This document shows positions 25,938 through 34,746 of a stretch of DNA of 64,000 nucleotides, piece after piece. Numbering within the stretch: position 1 is the stretch's first letter; every line of letters begins with the position of its first letter. Under the pieces are notes generated by a model. The model worked only from the letters and a program-made list of their open reading frames with translations, made no database searches and was not told where the DNA came from. The stretch is from Ammoniphilus sp. CFH 90114. GTDB lineage: Bacteria; Bacillota; Bacilli; Aneurinibacillales; RAOX-1. Position numbers and translations under genes: made by a program. The stretch is from positions 520,914 to 584,913 of the forward strand of contig NZ_SDLI01000002.1 of NCBI RefSeq assembly GCF_004123195.1. Direction: 5' to 3'.

Positions 25938-26252
25938 ATGTCATACAAGGAGAAGAAAGTGATTACGATTGGTATTGTCAGTGAATTGACTGGCCTGTCA
26001 GAGAGGCAAATTCGTTATTATGAGGAACGGCAGTTGATTTTTCCTGATCGAACAAAAGGCGGTACCCGGAAGTATTCGTTTAATGATGTGGATCGTCTCG
26101 TAGAGATTGCAAATAAGATGGAGGATGGTTATCAGACATTCGAGATCCGCAAGATGGAGAAGAAACAGATGGAAGGAAAACTAAGAAACCAAATTATACA
26201 AGGTCAGCTTAATGCTGCTTTTTACAAGAATAGACCACAAGATCGCAAGTAA
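25938..26252 (+). CDS. tnrA: Nitrogen-responsive MerR-family regulator TnrA
   Basis: The 104-residue protein has the GlnR/TnrA MerR-type winged helix ([24 protein letters not shown], then [14 protein letters not shown]). Its C-terminus, [12 protein letters not shown], closely matches the glutamine synthetase-sensing tail of B. subtilis TnrA (EGQLNAHFRYKNR), which distinguishes it from GlnR. TnrA activates and represses nitrogen genes under nitrogen limitation until feedback-inhibited glutamine synthetase sequesters it. ATG 25938 follows GGGAGGG. The gene is not linked to glnA here. Confidence 0.85.
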   Translation: MSYKEKKVITIGIVSELTGLSERQIRYYEERQLIFPDRTKGGTRKYSFNDVDRLVEIANKMEDGYQTFEIRKMEKKQMEGKLRNQIIQGQLNAAFYKNRPQDRK

Positions 26253-26283
26253 GGGAAAAGTACTCGCTACTTCTTAGACACGT

Positions 26284-26317
26284 GCCGTGTCTTCGAACTA
26301 TGAGGATACATACCCTA
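26284..26317 (+). promoter_or_regulatory. GCCGTGTC-N17-CATACCCTA promoter module
   Basis: GCCGTGTC (26284-26291) lies exactly 17 bases before CATACCCTA (26309-26317), a match to the CATANNNTA -10. The octamer is the right arm of a dyad, AGACACG-TGC-CGTGTCT (26277-26293 region). The same arrangement recurs at 34571, 40206 and, with small changes, 51043, 54178 and 61989. Confidence 0.5.
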
Positions 26318-26348
26318 TTACAAATAACCAAATAGCAGGGGTGTAGCC

Positions 26349-27551
26349 ATGAAAATTGCAATCATAAGCCCAGGTAGTTTTTCTGTCCCCCCAGTAATTG
26401 GAAGTAGTGTGGAGCATGATATCCAAATGGTTGCTGAACAATTGGAGCAAGAACATGAAGTGACCGTCTATGCAAAAAAGTGTCCGGAATACAGAAGATC
26501 AGAGAAAATAGGGGATTTACACTATAAGCGATTTATATTTATGAACTCTAGCCAATACCTTCATAAAATTATGCAACATATGCATAATGATAAGCCTGAT
26601 ATAGTAATGGTGGAAAATAGGCCTCTCTACGTCTTATACCTTAAAGAAAAGTTTCCTGAGTTACCTGTTGTGTTAAATATGCATTCTACCGTTTTTGCTT
26701 CCCCTCCGTGTATAAGTAGGGAGGCTATGAAGCGAGTTGCCAAAAAGGCAGATGCACTCATTACAAACAGCCGATATTTACGTAACTATTATGTGAAGAG
26801 TTTCCCTGCGTTTCAAGGGAAAGCACATGCCGTACATCTGGGGATAGACCCTAAACCGTTCGAAAAAGCTCAGGATAGAGACGAAAAAATAGCTAAATTG
26901 CAAAAGAAACTGAAAATCAGAGATGGTGATATTACCCTTCTATTCGTTGGCAGGCTGCTGAAGGAAAAAGGAATCCATCTTATCCTTGACGTCATGCCTA
27001 AGCTTGTGAAAGATTATCCCAATCTTAAACTCATTATTACCGGTGCATCACGCTACGGAAGGAATGTGATGACACCTTATGTGAGAAAAATTCAGAACAA
27101 AACGAAGACATTGGGGAATCATGTTACTTTTACTAATTTCATTAAGCCCCACAAAATTCCTTATATTTATCAACTAGCTGATCTTGTTGTCATTCCTTCG
27201 GTGTGGCAAGAGCCGTTCGGTCGCGTTAACCTAGAAGCCATGGCTTCCGCAAAAGCGATAGTCGCTTCAGACCGAGGCGGAATTCCAGAAGTCGTGAAAC
27301 ATAAGAAAAATGGCTTAATTGTCTCCCTAGATAGAGATCAGCAGGAGCTTTATGATTCAATTAGAACGTTACTAGAATCCGAAGAACTAAGGGAGGAGTT
27401 CGGGAAAAAGGGTATGGAATATGTCAGGAAGTTTTCTTGGACTAGAACGGCAAAAAAATATGTTCGGATATATGAGAAGTTAGTGGGAAATGAAGTAAAG
27501 GAGCCTCAACCAGTTACACTGGTACTCAACGAGGATAATACTCAGGCCTAA
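26349..27551 (+). CDS. CotSA-like GT4 glycosyltransferase (second copy)
   Basis: The 400-residue GT-B enzyme has the CotSA-type start MKIAIISPGSFSVPPVIGSS, FVGRLLKEKGIHLI, and the donor segment EPFGRVNLEAMASAKAIVAS. A short polar C-terminal tail follows. It is related to the protein at 18530. AGGGGTG precedes the ATG. It is the gene directly upstream of the giant decapeptide-repeat protein, on the same strand, so it may act on that protein. That is inference. Confidence 0.8.
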   Translation: MKIAIISPGSFSVPPVIGSSVEHDIQMVAEQLEQEHEVTVYAKKCPEYRRSEKIGDLHYKRFIFMNSSQYLHKIMQHMHNDKPDIVMVENRPLYVLYLKEKFPELPVVLNMHSTVFASPPCISREAMKRVAKKADALITNSRYLRNYYVKSFPAFQGKAHAVHLGIDPKPFEKAQDRDEKIAKLQKKLKIRDGDITLLFVGRLLKEKGIHLILDVMPKLVKDYPNLKLIITGASRYGRNVMTPYVRKIQNKTKTLGNHVTFTNFIKPHKIPYIYQLADLVVIPSVWQEPFGRVNLEAMASAKAIVASDRGGIPEVVKHKKNGLIVSLDRDQQELYDSIRTLLESEELREEFGKKGMEYVRKFSWTRTAKKYVRIYEKLVGNEVKEPQPVTLVLNEDNTQA

Positions 27552-27563
27552 TGGATTCAAACC

Positions 27564-27600
27564 TATCGTCCAGCGAAAAGGGTACTTTCGTTGGACGATA
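27564..27600 (+). other. Strong hairpin between the GT4 gene and the repeat-protein gene
   Basis: TATCGTCCAGCGAAA (27564-27578) pairs with TTTCGTTGGACGATA (27586-27600), 15 bp with one wobble around a seven-base loop. No T-tract follows, so it may be a processing or read-through site rather than a simple terminator. The rest of the 172-base gap shows no clear promoter. Confidence 0.55.
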
Positions 27601-27723
27601 CTTGATCTAGAAGACGAGCTGTGCGTTTACCCAAATTCAACAATTTTTGTGGCATTACTTAGGCGAATGAATATCTTACGTGTAGTAGGGGTACATGAGT
27701 CTAGGGGAAAGGAATGAAAAGTA

Positions 27724-30700
27724 ATGCCCAATCCGAAGCGCAACGGATTAAATTCTCGAAAGAAAAAGAAAAGCTCGCCATTAATTCTGAATTTGGGTAG
27801 GGATTTTAATACGCCATTAGATATTGATGAATTGGATATTATAAACACACTTGATGAGCAAAACCCAAAGAAACCTTCTGAAGGAGCCGAAAGAGTATTT
27901 AATCAAATTCCTGTTGCACCCAAAGAAAGTCAGATCATAACCAACCGCGATGAGATTCCTTCCAAAGATAAAGAAATAAAACAAGTACAGGAAGAAGTTA
28001 CACCATCGAAGTCAGATACAGCATCCAAGGCAGAAATAAAAGGGACTGGAAAAAGTAAACCATCAAAGATGATAGAAACGGATCAAAGCAATCAACTAAA
28101 TAAAGAAACGGTACTAAAAGAGAGGAAAAAGAGCAGCAGTGAGCCAATCATTTATACAGACGATATTTTTAATGAAGCCATAACAAAAGAAAAAATTGCA
28201 AATAGGTCGATAGATGCATCCAAGATCAAACCTGGCAGTATTGATACAGAGGCATTGAAGGATTACGCAGTCCATTCCTCTAAACTTGCGAGTCATAGTG
28301 TCATTTCAAGCAAGATCGCCCCCAGTTCGATTGAAGAAGAGCATCTTGCAGAAGGTGCGATTACAGGGAGAAAGCTGCAGGATCGATCCGTTTCTGGCGA
28401 GAAGTTGATGAATCATAGCATAACCTCAGAAAAGTTGGCGGATAAAACGATTGATGCTATGAAAATTGCCGATGGATCAATCCAAACGAAGCATTTGCAC
28501 GAACAGTCTATTACGACTGAATTGATTCAGGACCAAAGTATTACAGGAGAGAAGATAAAGAAAGCCAGCATCCAATCTGATCATTTATCGAATTACGTCA
28601 TTAATACCGCTAAAATTGCCAATGATGCCATCAGTTCCTTTCATTTAAAAAATGGATCAGTTACCTCACCTAAATTGTCGGATCAAGTCATTGGTTCAAG
28701 ACATATTCAGGAGAAGATCATTGAATCAAGACATGTCATGGAGGAGGCCATTCGTTCGGAGCACTTGGAGGATGGTGCGGTGATCTCCTCTAAGCTTGCT
28801 CGGGAAGCGGTAACTTCAGAGAAACTCAAAGATAAGTCTGTACGCAGGGAAAAGTTAGCTGAAGAAGCGGTGGATAGCTCCAAGCTGGCAGATGGCTCTG
28901 TTACTACAGATAAAATTAAAGATGAGTCGATTGTTTCCTCAAAATTGGCTAAATCAAGTGTGAATGAGGAGAAGCTTGCCCAAGGGTCTGTTAGATCTCA
29001 TCATATTCAGGAACAAGCTGTCGAAAGGAAACACTTAGCCGAAGGGATTATTGGGACTCAGCAGCTAAGCGATCATGCGGTTACAACAGCGAAGCTTGCC
29101 CCGGAATCGATTTCAGTGGAGAAAATTATCGATCAATCGATCACTACCCGAAAATTGTCAGACTTCAGTGTGAGCGCACAGAAAATAGCCAATGGTGCGA
29201 TTCAGTCCCAGCATCTACAAGAAGGGATCATAAACAAGCAGCATATCTGTGAGAACTCGGTGAGTACAACTCATATCAACGATGAAGCTATTAAGCATTC
29301 CAAGCTAGCCCCCCAATCGGTTTCGAGTGAAAAGCTTGCCAATCAAGCCGTGACGACCGAGAAGCTTGCAGATCACGTTGTAACAGATGAGAAGCTGGCT
29401 CATGAATCCGTAGATACGAAGCATATTAAGAATCATGCGATTACGTCTTCCAAGTTGTCTGATCACGCTGTTACGTCAGATAAACTATCGAATCAATCTG
29501 TAACCCACTCTCATATCCAATCGACCTCTATTCAAGCACACCATATCATGGACGGTTCTATTCGCACTAGTCACATTCAAGAATCAGCTATTAATACTCC
29601 GAAAATTGCCTCTGAATCGATTACCACAGAAAAGCTAATGAATCAATCTGTAACGACAACCAAACTATCCGATGGCAGCGTAACGCAAGATAAGCTGGCG
29701 GAAAAGTCGGTGGGAGCTCATCAACTTCAAGATCAGTCGGTGTACCATCAGCATTTAGCTATCGGAAACGTCCAGAGTCAGCATATTGCTGATTTTTCCA
29801 TTACCTCTGATAAAATTGCACCGAATTCAATAGCAACAGAAAAATTAGCTGCTAATTCCATTTCAGGTGAAAAGCTGCAGGATAATAGCGTAACCGCTAG
29901 GAAAATAACTCCTGAATCGATTCACTCTATCCATCTACAAATGAAGTCGATTCAACAGCAGCATATCTCTGATGCAGCCGTTAGTACAGACCAGATTGCG
30001 GATCACTCCATTACCACTTCTAAAATTTCTGCCGAATCGGTTTCTACGGATAAATTGATTGACCAGTCTGTTACATCCAGTAAACTAGCGGATCATAGTG
30101 TAACCATCGAAAAACTGGGGTTTGGTTCTATTGCTAGCGGACATATTCAAGCAGGAGTCATTCAAGGTGAGCATCTTGCAAATGAGAGCATTACCTCGGA
30201 ACACCTATCAACAGACGTCATATCCGAATCTCACCTTCAGGAAAACTCCGTCACAACCTCAAAGCTAAAGGATCAAAGCATCACGGCGGAGAAGCTGGCT
30301 CCTGGCTCTGTCACGATTGATAAGTTAAGTGTTGGTACAATAGATGGTGACTTCATTAAGAATGAGTCTATTCATGGAGAGCATCTACAAAAAGGATCCA
30401 TATCTTCTCAGCATTTAATGAAAGAAAGCGTAACGGAAAAGCATCTTGAAGATCAGTCCGTAACATCCATGAAGTTGCAGGATCAAAGTGTTACATCCAA
30501 TAAGCTGAGTCCTGGAGCTGTTACTGGAGATAAGATTGCTGAAAGTGCAATAAAAGGCACTCATCTTCAGGGAAATACCGTTGAGGGATCCCATATCGTT
30601 CACGGAAGCATTACATCTAATCATTTAGCTGCACATTCCATCTCAGAGCAGAAGCTTCAAGACGGAATTGTATCCGAAACGAAGCTGCAGGATCATGCCG

Positions 30701-33700
30701 TAACCACTGAAAAATTAAGTCCGGATTCGGTTACAAGCGAAAAGATTGCTAAGGGGTCCATAACAGGAGAACATATTTCGGTTGAAACGATTCATAGCAG
30801 CCATTTGCAAGCAGAATCTGTGGCATCCGTACATCTAAAAAAGCAAAGTATATTTGAACACCACATTCACAATAGTGCTATTACGGGTTCTAAAATACAG
30901 GATCAAAGTATCACTACAGAGAAAATTAAGCCAGAAGCCATTACGTGGGAAACACTGGCCAAAGACTCCATTTCTGTTGAGCATTTACGGGATGCATCCG
31001 TTTCGACCAACAAACTGCAGGATCATAGCGTGACCTCCTCCAAGTTAAGTGCAGGGTCGGTAACTTCGGATCAACTTGCAGAAGGGGCTGTGTCTGGAAA
31101 GCATGTAGAAGATGGATCAATTTCGACTCAAAAACTCCAAAGCAACGCTGTGACAACAGAGAAACTTGAAGATTGTGCGGTCTCCTCCGAAAAGATCGCT
31201 ATAGAATCCGTATCTACAGCCCATCTCCAGGATGAATCCGTTTCTACATCTAAAATTCAAGATGAGAGTGTGACAACGGAGAAGTTAAGTCCAGAATCTG
31301 TAACTGGAGAAAAGCTTTCTAAGGGAGCGGTTAGGGCAGATCATATCCAGGATTATGCGATCGTCTCATCCAAGCTGCAGGAGCAGTGCTTAACAACCGA
31401 GAAGTTTAGAGATCTATCCGTCACTTCAGAGAAGATTGCAACGGATGCTATAACCAAAAAACATCTTAAAGAGAAATCGGTATCCACAGATAAATTGCAG
31501 GATGAAAGTGTAACGAAGGAAAAATTAGCGGATCAGTCGGTAACAAGTGAGAAATTGGATAAAGACTCTATTCTTAACAAACATCTTCGAGACGGTATTA
31601 TCACTACGTCTAAGCTTCAGGATCAATCAGTAACAAGTGGTAAGCTTGTACAGGAATCAGTTGGGGAGCATCACATTCAAAATGGTGCCGTTTCTGCCTC
31701 AAAGATTCAAAACGCAAGCGTAACGACAGATAAACTGGATGAGGAATCGGTTACTAGTGAAAAGATCGCTAGGGATTCCATCTCAGGATATCATCTTAAG
31801 GAAGCATCAGTTGACAGCTCTCACTTACAAAAAGGATGTATTTCCTCTGATCTAATTGGAAACCACATGATAGCTGAGGAACATCTGCAAGAGAATATAA
31901 TTGGATCGAATCATTTGCAGACACAAAGTGTAACGAAAGAAAAACTTGCGGAAGGATCTGTAACAGAAGATCATATTGCAAAAGGGGCTATCTCATCCTC
32001 ACACCTCCAAGAAGAAATCATTCAGGGTCATCATTTGCAAATGAGGTCTGTTTCAGCGGGCCACCTAGGTAAGTATAGTGTTTCAGAAGAGCATCTGCAG
32101 GATGATGCAGTATCCACGTCGAGTCTTCAGAATGAATCGGTAACAACTGAAAAACTGGTTCACGGGGCAATTACCGAAGACAAAATAGCCAAGGGAAGCA
32201 TCTATGGAGATCTCATACGAAATGAGGGTATCGGAAGCCATCATTTGCAAAAAGGGATTATTGAGCCAGATCTGTTGAGTGCAAAAAGCGTCGCTACCAA
32301 GCATCTTCAAGATGGCGCTATCATATCTGAAAAACTGGGAAATCAGAGTGTTACAGTAGAAAAAATCGCTGATGGGGCCGTTACGAAAGAAAAGCTAAGA
32401 ATGGGGTCCATCGATGGGTCTCTGATTGAAGAGAAGAGCATAACAGGTAACCAATTGCAGCCTCAATCCATCAGGTCCTATCATCTAACGGACCAAGTCG
32501 TTGGAGTAGTACACTTACAAGACCAGAGTATTACAACAAAGAAGATCGTAGACGAAGCGGTTACTGGCGAAAAAATAGCTAGGGATTCCGTTAGAGCCGA
32601 TCATATTGTTGATGGAGCTATTGAAGGAAAACATCTTCATGCCCAGACTATTGGTTCCGTCCATTTACAAGAGAATTGCATCTTGACGGAGCATGTGCAG
32701 GAGCAAGCCATATCCACTAATCAATTGCAAAATGAAAGTGTAACGAGTGAAAAGCTGGCAGAAGGCTCTGTTACAGAAGATAAGATTGCGAAGACTGCCG
32801 TGAAGGGTGAGCATTTACAGGACGGTGCAATAGAAGGTAAGCACCTTTGCCATAGCTCCGTAGGATCTGAGCATTTGGTAGGAAACAGCATCACGAAAGA
32901 TCATCTCCAAGATGAAGTCATTTCCACTGAAAAATTACAGGACCAATGTGTAACAAGTGAAAAGCTAAGGGATGGTTCAGTAATCGGAGATAAAATAGCT
33001 AAGGAGACCGTTTCCGGAGAGCACATCCAGGAAAGAACAATCCAAGCTCAGCATCTTCAAGCAGAATCCATCGGATCTTTGCATTTGCGGGAGAATAGTA
33101 TTTCTGGCAAACATGTTCAAGGAAACTCCATCACTTCCGAACATCTAAGTCTGGGTTGTATTGAAGAAGATCATCTGGAAGAAGACATTATTTCTACTTC
33201 TAAGCTACAGGACGCCAGCGTAAATGCACAGAAAATAGCCCATGATAGTGTAACAGCAGACCATATATCCCAAGATGCTATTGATACACCTCACATTAGG
33301 AATCAAGCCGTTACAGCGGATAAAATTGCTTCCGGCGCGATTGGGCAAGAACACATCGCAGATGAGTCGATCCCTAGCGAAAAATTAACTTTTAATCCGG
33401 TTCAAACCGCAGCAGATAGTAAGAACACGTTTCAGCAATTCGGTATTGGATTGTTTTCTTTCACAGGAGATGAGGAATCGGTTGATGTAACAATAGAACT
33501 TGATCAGCCTTATCTAGAAGGAAAATATGTAATCGTAGCGATGTCCAATCATGCCGACTGTTATACGGTACTGAAGGAGCAAGCAACCAAAACGGCAACT
33601 ATCACTGTTGTCCGTCGTAAGCAGGAAGGTGAGCTGCAAGGCATGGTGACTTGGATCGCCATTGGGGAGAAGACGGAGATCGTTATGGAAGAACCCGTAG

Positions 33701-33786
33701 TAGAAGTTCAAGAAACGAGAGAAGAGAGCGTTGGCGTGCGCCAGTCTAACCGAAAGAGAAGCAGGAAGGACCGTCGAAGAAGATGA
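27724..33786 (+). CDS. Giant decapeptide-repeat protein (174 units) with WIAG-tail-like C-terminal domain; likely spore-surface fibre
   Basis: The 2020-residue protein has three parts. Residues 1-151 are polar, Lys/Ser/Glu-rich and probably disordered. Residues 152-1891 are 174 consecutive 10-residue repeats with the consensus S-V/I-T-S/T-E-K/H-L/I-x-D-Q/G. Residues 1892-2020 form a compact beta-type domain containing MVTWIAIGE (Trp1977), then a basic tail. The C-domain recalls what databases call a WIAG-tail domain, from memory. There is no signal peptide, sortase motif or membrane helix, so export is unlikely and deposition on the forespore is plausible. The high Ser/Thr content offers many O-glycosylation sites, and glycosyltransferases surround the gene. 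Start ATG 27724 follows AAAGGA. Function is inferred, not shown. Confidence 0.75.
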   Translation: MPNPKRNGLNSRKKKKSSPLILNLGRDFNTPLDIDELDIINTLDEQNPKKPSEGAERVFNQIPVAPKESQIITNRDEIPSKDKEIKQVQEEVTPSKSDTASKAEIKGTGKSKPSKMIETDQSNQLNKETVLKERKKSSSEPIIYTDDIFNEAITKEKIANRSIDASKIKPGSIDTEALKDYAVHSSKLASHSVISSKIAPSSIEEEHLAEGAITGRKLQDRSVSGEKLMNHSITSEKLADKTIDAMKIADGSIQTKHLHEQSITTELIQDQSITGEKIKKASIQSDHLSNYVINTAKIANDAISSFHLKNGSVTSPKLSDQVIGSRHIQEKIIESRHVMEEAIRSEHLEDGAVISSKLAREAVTSEKLKDKSVRREKLAEEAVDSSKLADGSVTTDKIKDESIVSSKLAKSSVNEEKLAQGSVRSHHIQEQAVERKHLAEGIIGTQQLSDHAVTTAKLAPESISVEKIIDQSITTRKLSDFSVSAQKIANGAIQSQHLQEGIINKQHICENSVSTTHINDEAIKHSKLAPQSVSSEKLANQAVTTEKLADHVVTDEKLAHESVDTKHIKNHAITSSKLSDHAVTSDKLSNQSVTHSHIQSTSIQAHHIMDGSIRTSHIQESAINTPKIASESITTEKLMNQSVTTTKLSDGSVTQDKLAEKSVGAHQLQDQSVYHQHLAIGNVQSQHIADFSITSDKIAPNSIATEKLAANSISGEKLQDNSVTARKITPESIHSIHLQMKSIQQQHISDAAVSTDQIADHSITTSKISAESVSTDKLIDQSVTSSKLADHSVTIEKLGFGSIASGHIQAGVIQGEHLANESITSEHLSTDVISESHLQENSVTTSKLKDQSITAEKLAPGSVTIDKLSVGTIDGDFIKNESIHGEHLQKGSISSQHLMKESVTEKHLEDQSVTSMKLQDQSVTSNKLSPGAVTGDKIAESAIKGTHLQGNTVEGSHIVHGSITSNHLAAHSISEQKLQDGIVSETKLQDHAVTTEKLSPDSVTSEKIAKGSITGEHISVETIHSSHLQAESVASVHLKKQSIFEHHIHNSAITGSKIQDQSITTEKIKPEAITWETLAKDSISVEHLRDASVSTNKLQDHSVTSSKLSAGSVTSDQLAEGAVSGKHVEDGSISTQKLQSNAVTTEKLEDCAVSSEKIAIESVSTAHLQDESVSTSKIQDESVTTEKLSPESVTGEKLSKGAVRADHIQDYAIVSSKLQEQCLTTEKFRDLSVTSEKIATDAITKKHLKEKSVSTDKLQDESVTKEKLADQSVTSEKLDKDSILNKHLRDGIITTSKLQDQSVTSGKLVQESVGEHHIQNGAVSASKIQNASVTTDKLDEESVTSEKIARDSISGYHLKEASVDSSHLQKGCISSDLIGNHMIAEEHLQENIIGSNHLQTQSVTKEKLAEGSVTEDHIAKGAISSSHLQEEIIQGHHLQMRSVSAGHLGKYSVSEEHLQDDAVSTSSLQNESVTTEKLVHGAITEDKIAKGSIYGDLIRNEGIGSHHLQKGIIEPDLLSAKSVATKHLQDGAIISEKLGNQSVTVEKIADGAVTKEKLRMGSIDGSLIEEKSITGNQLQPQSIRSYHLTDQVVGVVHLQDQSITTKKIVDEAVTGEKIARDSVRADHIVDGAIEGKHLHAQTIGSVHLQENCILTEHVQEQAISTNQLQNESVTSEKLAEGSVTEDKIAKTAVKGEHLQDGAIEGKHLCHSSVGSEHLVGNSITKDHLQDEVISTEKLQDQCVTSEKLRDGSVIGDKIAKETVSGEHIQERTIQAQHLQAESIGSLHLRENSISGKHVQGNSITSEHLSLGCIEEDHLEEDIISTSKLQDASVNAQKIAHDSVTADHISQDAIDTPHIRNQAVTADKIASGAIGQEHIADESIPSEKLTFNPVQTAADSKNTFQQFGIGLFSFTGDEESVDVTIELDQPYLEGKYVIVAMSNHADCYTVLKEQATKTATITVVRRKQEGELQGMVTWIAIGEKTEIVMEEPVVEVQETREESVGVRQSNRKRSRKDRRRR
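28177..33396 (+). repeat. 30-bp tandem coding repeat, 174 units without a single indel
   Basis: The 5220-base stretch keeps a strict 30-base phase from end to end; codons for S/A-V/I-T fall at the same offset throughout. Nucleotide sequences of units differ widely, while the amino-acid pattern is kept. Two unit types occur: K-type (EKL/EKI) and H-type (EHL/SHI), often in short runs. Confidence 0.9.
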
Positions 33787-33809
33787 TATCTTGCTTGCTG
33801 ATAAGAAAT

Positions 33810-33845
33810 AAAGACTGCTGAGGCAACCTTCAGCAGTCTTTTTGT
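33810..33845. terminator. Terminator between the repeat-protein gene and the convergent Cys-rich gene
   Basis: AAAGACTGCTGA (33810-33821) pairs with TCAGCAGTCTTT (33830-33841), with T-runs on both strands. It can serve both convergent genes. Confidence 0.88.
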
Positions 33846-33849
33846 ATGA

Positions 33850-34371
33850 CTATTCGGGAATCCAAACCGGGCAAATTGGACCGCAAATCACGCCGCAATT
33901 AAGAGAACCTTCTCCAGCCCCTTTTTTCACAGCGATACATACGGGACCTACTTCAAGATCCAAATCCATATCAAAAAAGAAATCAATAAAGTTTTGTTGT
34001 AATGGGTCTGGAATCTCGTCCTCTATTATATCCCACTTAATTCCTGTTATTCTTTGACCTGCACAGGGGGAGGGAGAATCTAGTGGACAAGGGTCTTGCT
34101 CGGTTACAATAAAATCACATTCAGCAACGGGAGTTGCCCCTACTACCGCACCACAATTAACAATATTTGCGGCAAGGATACAATCGCCCAATTGCAATGT
34201 CATATGACTAGGGGCATCAGCAGGATCGGGATCTGAAAAATCCGTGAAAAATACTCGGTAACTCCAGCGATAAATTCCCTCCGAAACTTCCTTAACACCG
34301 CGGAACTTTAGTAAGAAATCTTGCTGCATCACAGTTACAGTTGTCCTCTTCGGACATGGAAGAATTCCCAT
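33850..34371 (-). CDS. Cysteine-rich protein of unknown function, possibly spore-surface
   Basis: The 173-residue protein has about ten cysteines, many in the last third (for example SLNCGVICGPICPVW), and an internal beta-rich stretch (FLLKFRGVKEV...YRWSYRVFF). It has no signal peptide or membrane helix. Cys-rich proteins without export signals are common in spore coats and exosporia, where they form disulfide or metal cross-links. TAGGAGGATG precedes ATG 34371. It is convergent with the giant repeat protein. I do not recognise its family. Confidence 0.6.
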   Translation of the reverse strand: MGILPCPKRTTVTVMQQDFLLKFRGVKEVSEGIYRWSYRVFFTDFSDPDPADAPSHMTLQLGDCILAANIVNCGAVVGATPVAECDFIVTEQDPCPLDSPSPCAGQRITGIKWDIIEDEIPDPLQQNFIDFFFDMDLDLEVGPVCIAVKKGAGEGSLNCGVICGPICPVWIPE

Positions 34372-34570
34372 ACAACATCCTCCTAAATTAATATTTGGTT
34401 AGCTAGCAACCATGATTTACTATATTCAAGAAATGATATAAAGGAATGGACATAAGTATACCTGAACAATATTAGACGAAGGCCTACATCGATTAATAGA
34501 TTGATATAGTTTGAAAATACAGGGCATCAAGTACTTTCCACCAATTAAAGGCGTTGGTCCATGGATACGA

Positions 34571-34604
34571 GCCGTGTCCATGGTATTCTCCGGTTCATAG
34601 ACTA
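34571..34604 (+). promoter_or_regulatory. GCCGTGTC-N17-CATAGACTA promoter module
   Basis: GCCGTGTC (34571-34578) lies exactly 17 bases before CATAGACTA (34596-34604). The octamer is part of a larger dyad, CCATGGATACG-AGC-CGTGTCCATGG (34559-34583), sharing the core GAYACGWGCCGTGTC with the site at 26284. The rest of the 375-base gap 34372-34746 shows no gene. Confidence 0.5.
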
Positions 34605-34746
34605 TGTTAATAGATCACCCATAAAGGCTAACCTATCTGTTCGGATGGACCTTAAATAAGCAGTCAAGGCACCTTAGATGTGTAAAAGAGAGAGAGGACT
34701 GCTTGGAATTGGAGGAGATAAAACAACTTTCCTTAGGAGTGGTAAT

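Noticed and set aside
28177-33396. 30-bp periodic repeat resembling a CRISPR or satellite array
   Set aside because: The period lies in one open frame and encodes a conserved decapeptide. Units differ too much at DNA level, there are no unique spacers between identical repeats, and no cas genes are present.
27724-33786. Repeat protein as a phage tail fibre
   Set aside because: No structural, lysis, integrase or replication phage genes lie nearby. Neighbours are spore and glycan genes with mother-cell type promoters.
33842-34057. Plus-strand ORF opposite the Cys-rich gene
   Set aside because: It starts inside the terminator and has no ribosome binding site; the minus-strand gene has a strong one.
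34678-34746. Upstream extension of the RmlA-like gene
   Set aside because: The first 23 codons have no family similarity; TAGGAGTGG correctly precedes ATG 34747, where the nucleotidyltransferase motif begins.
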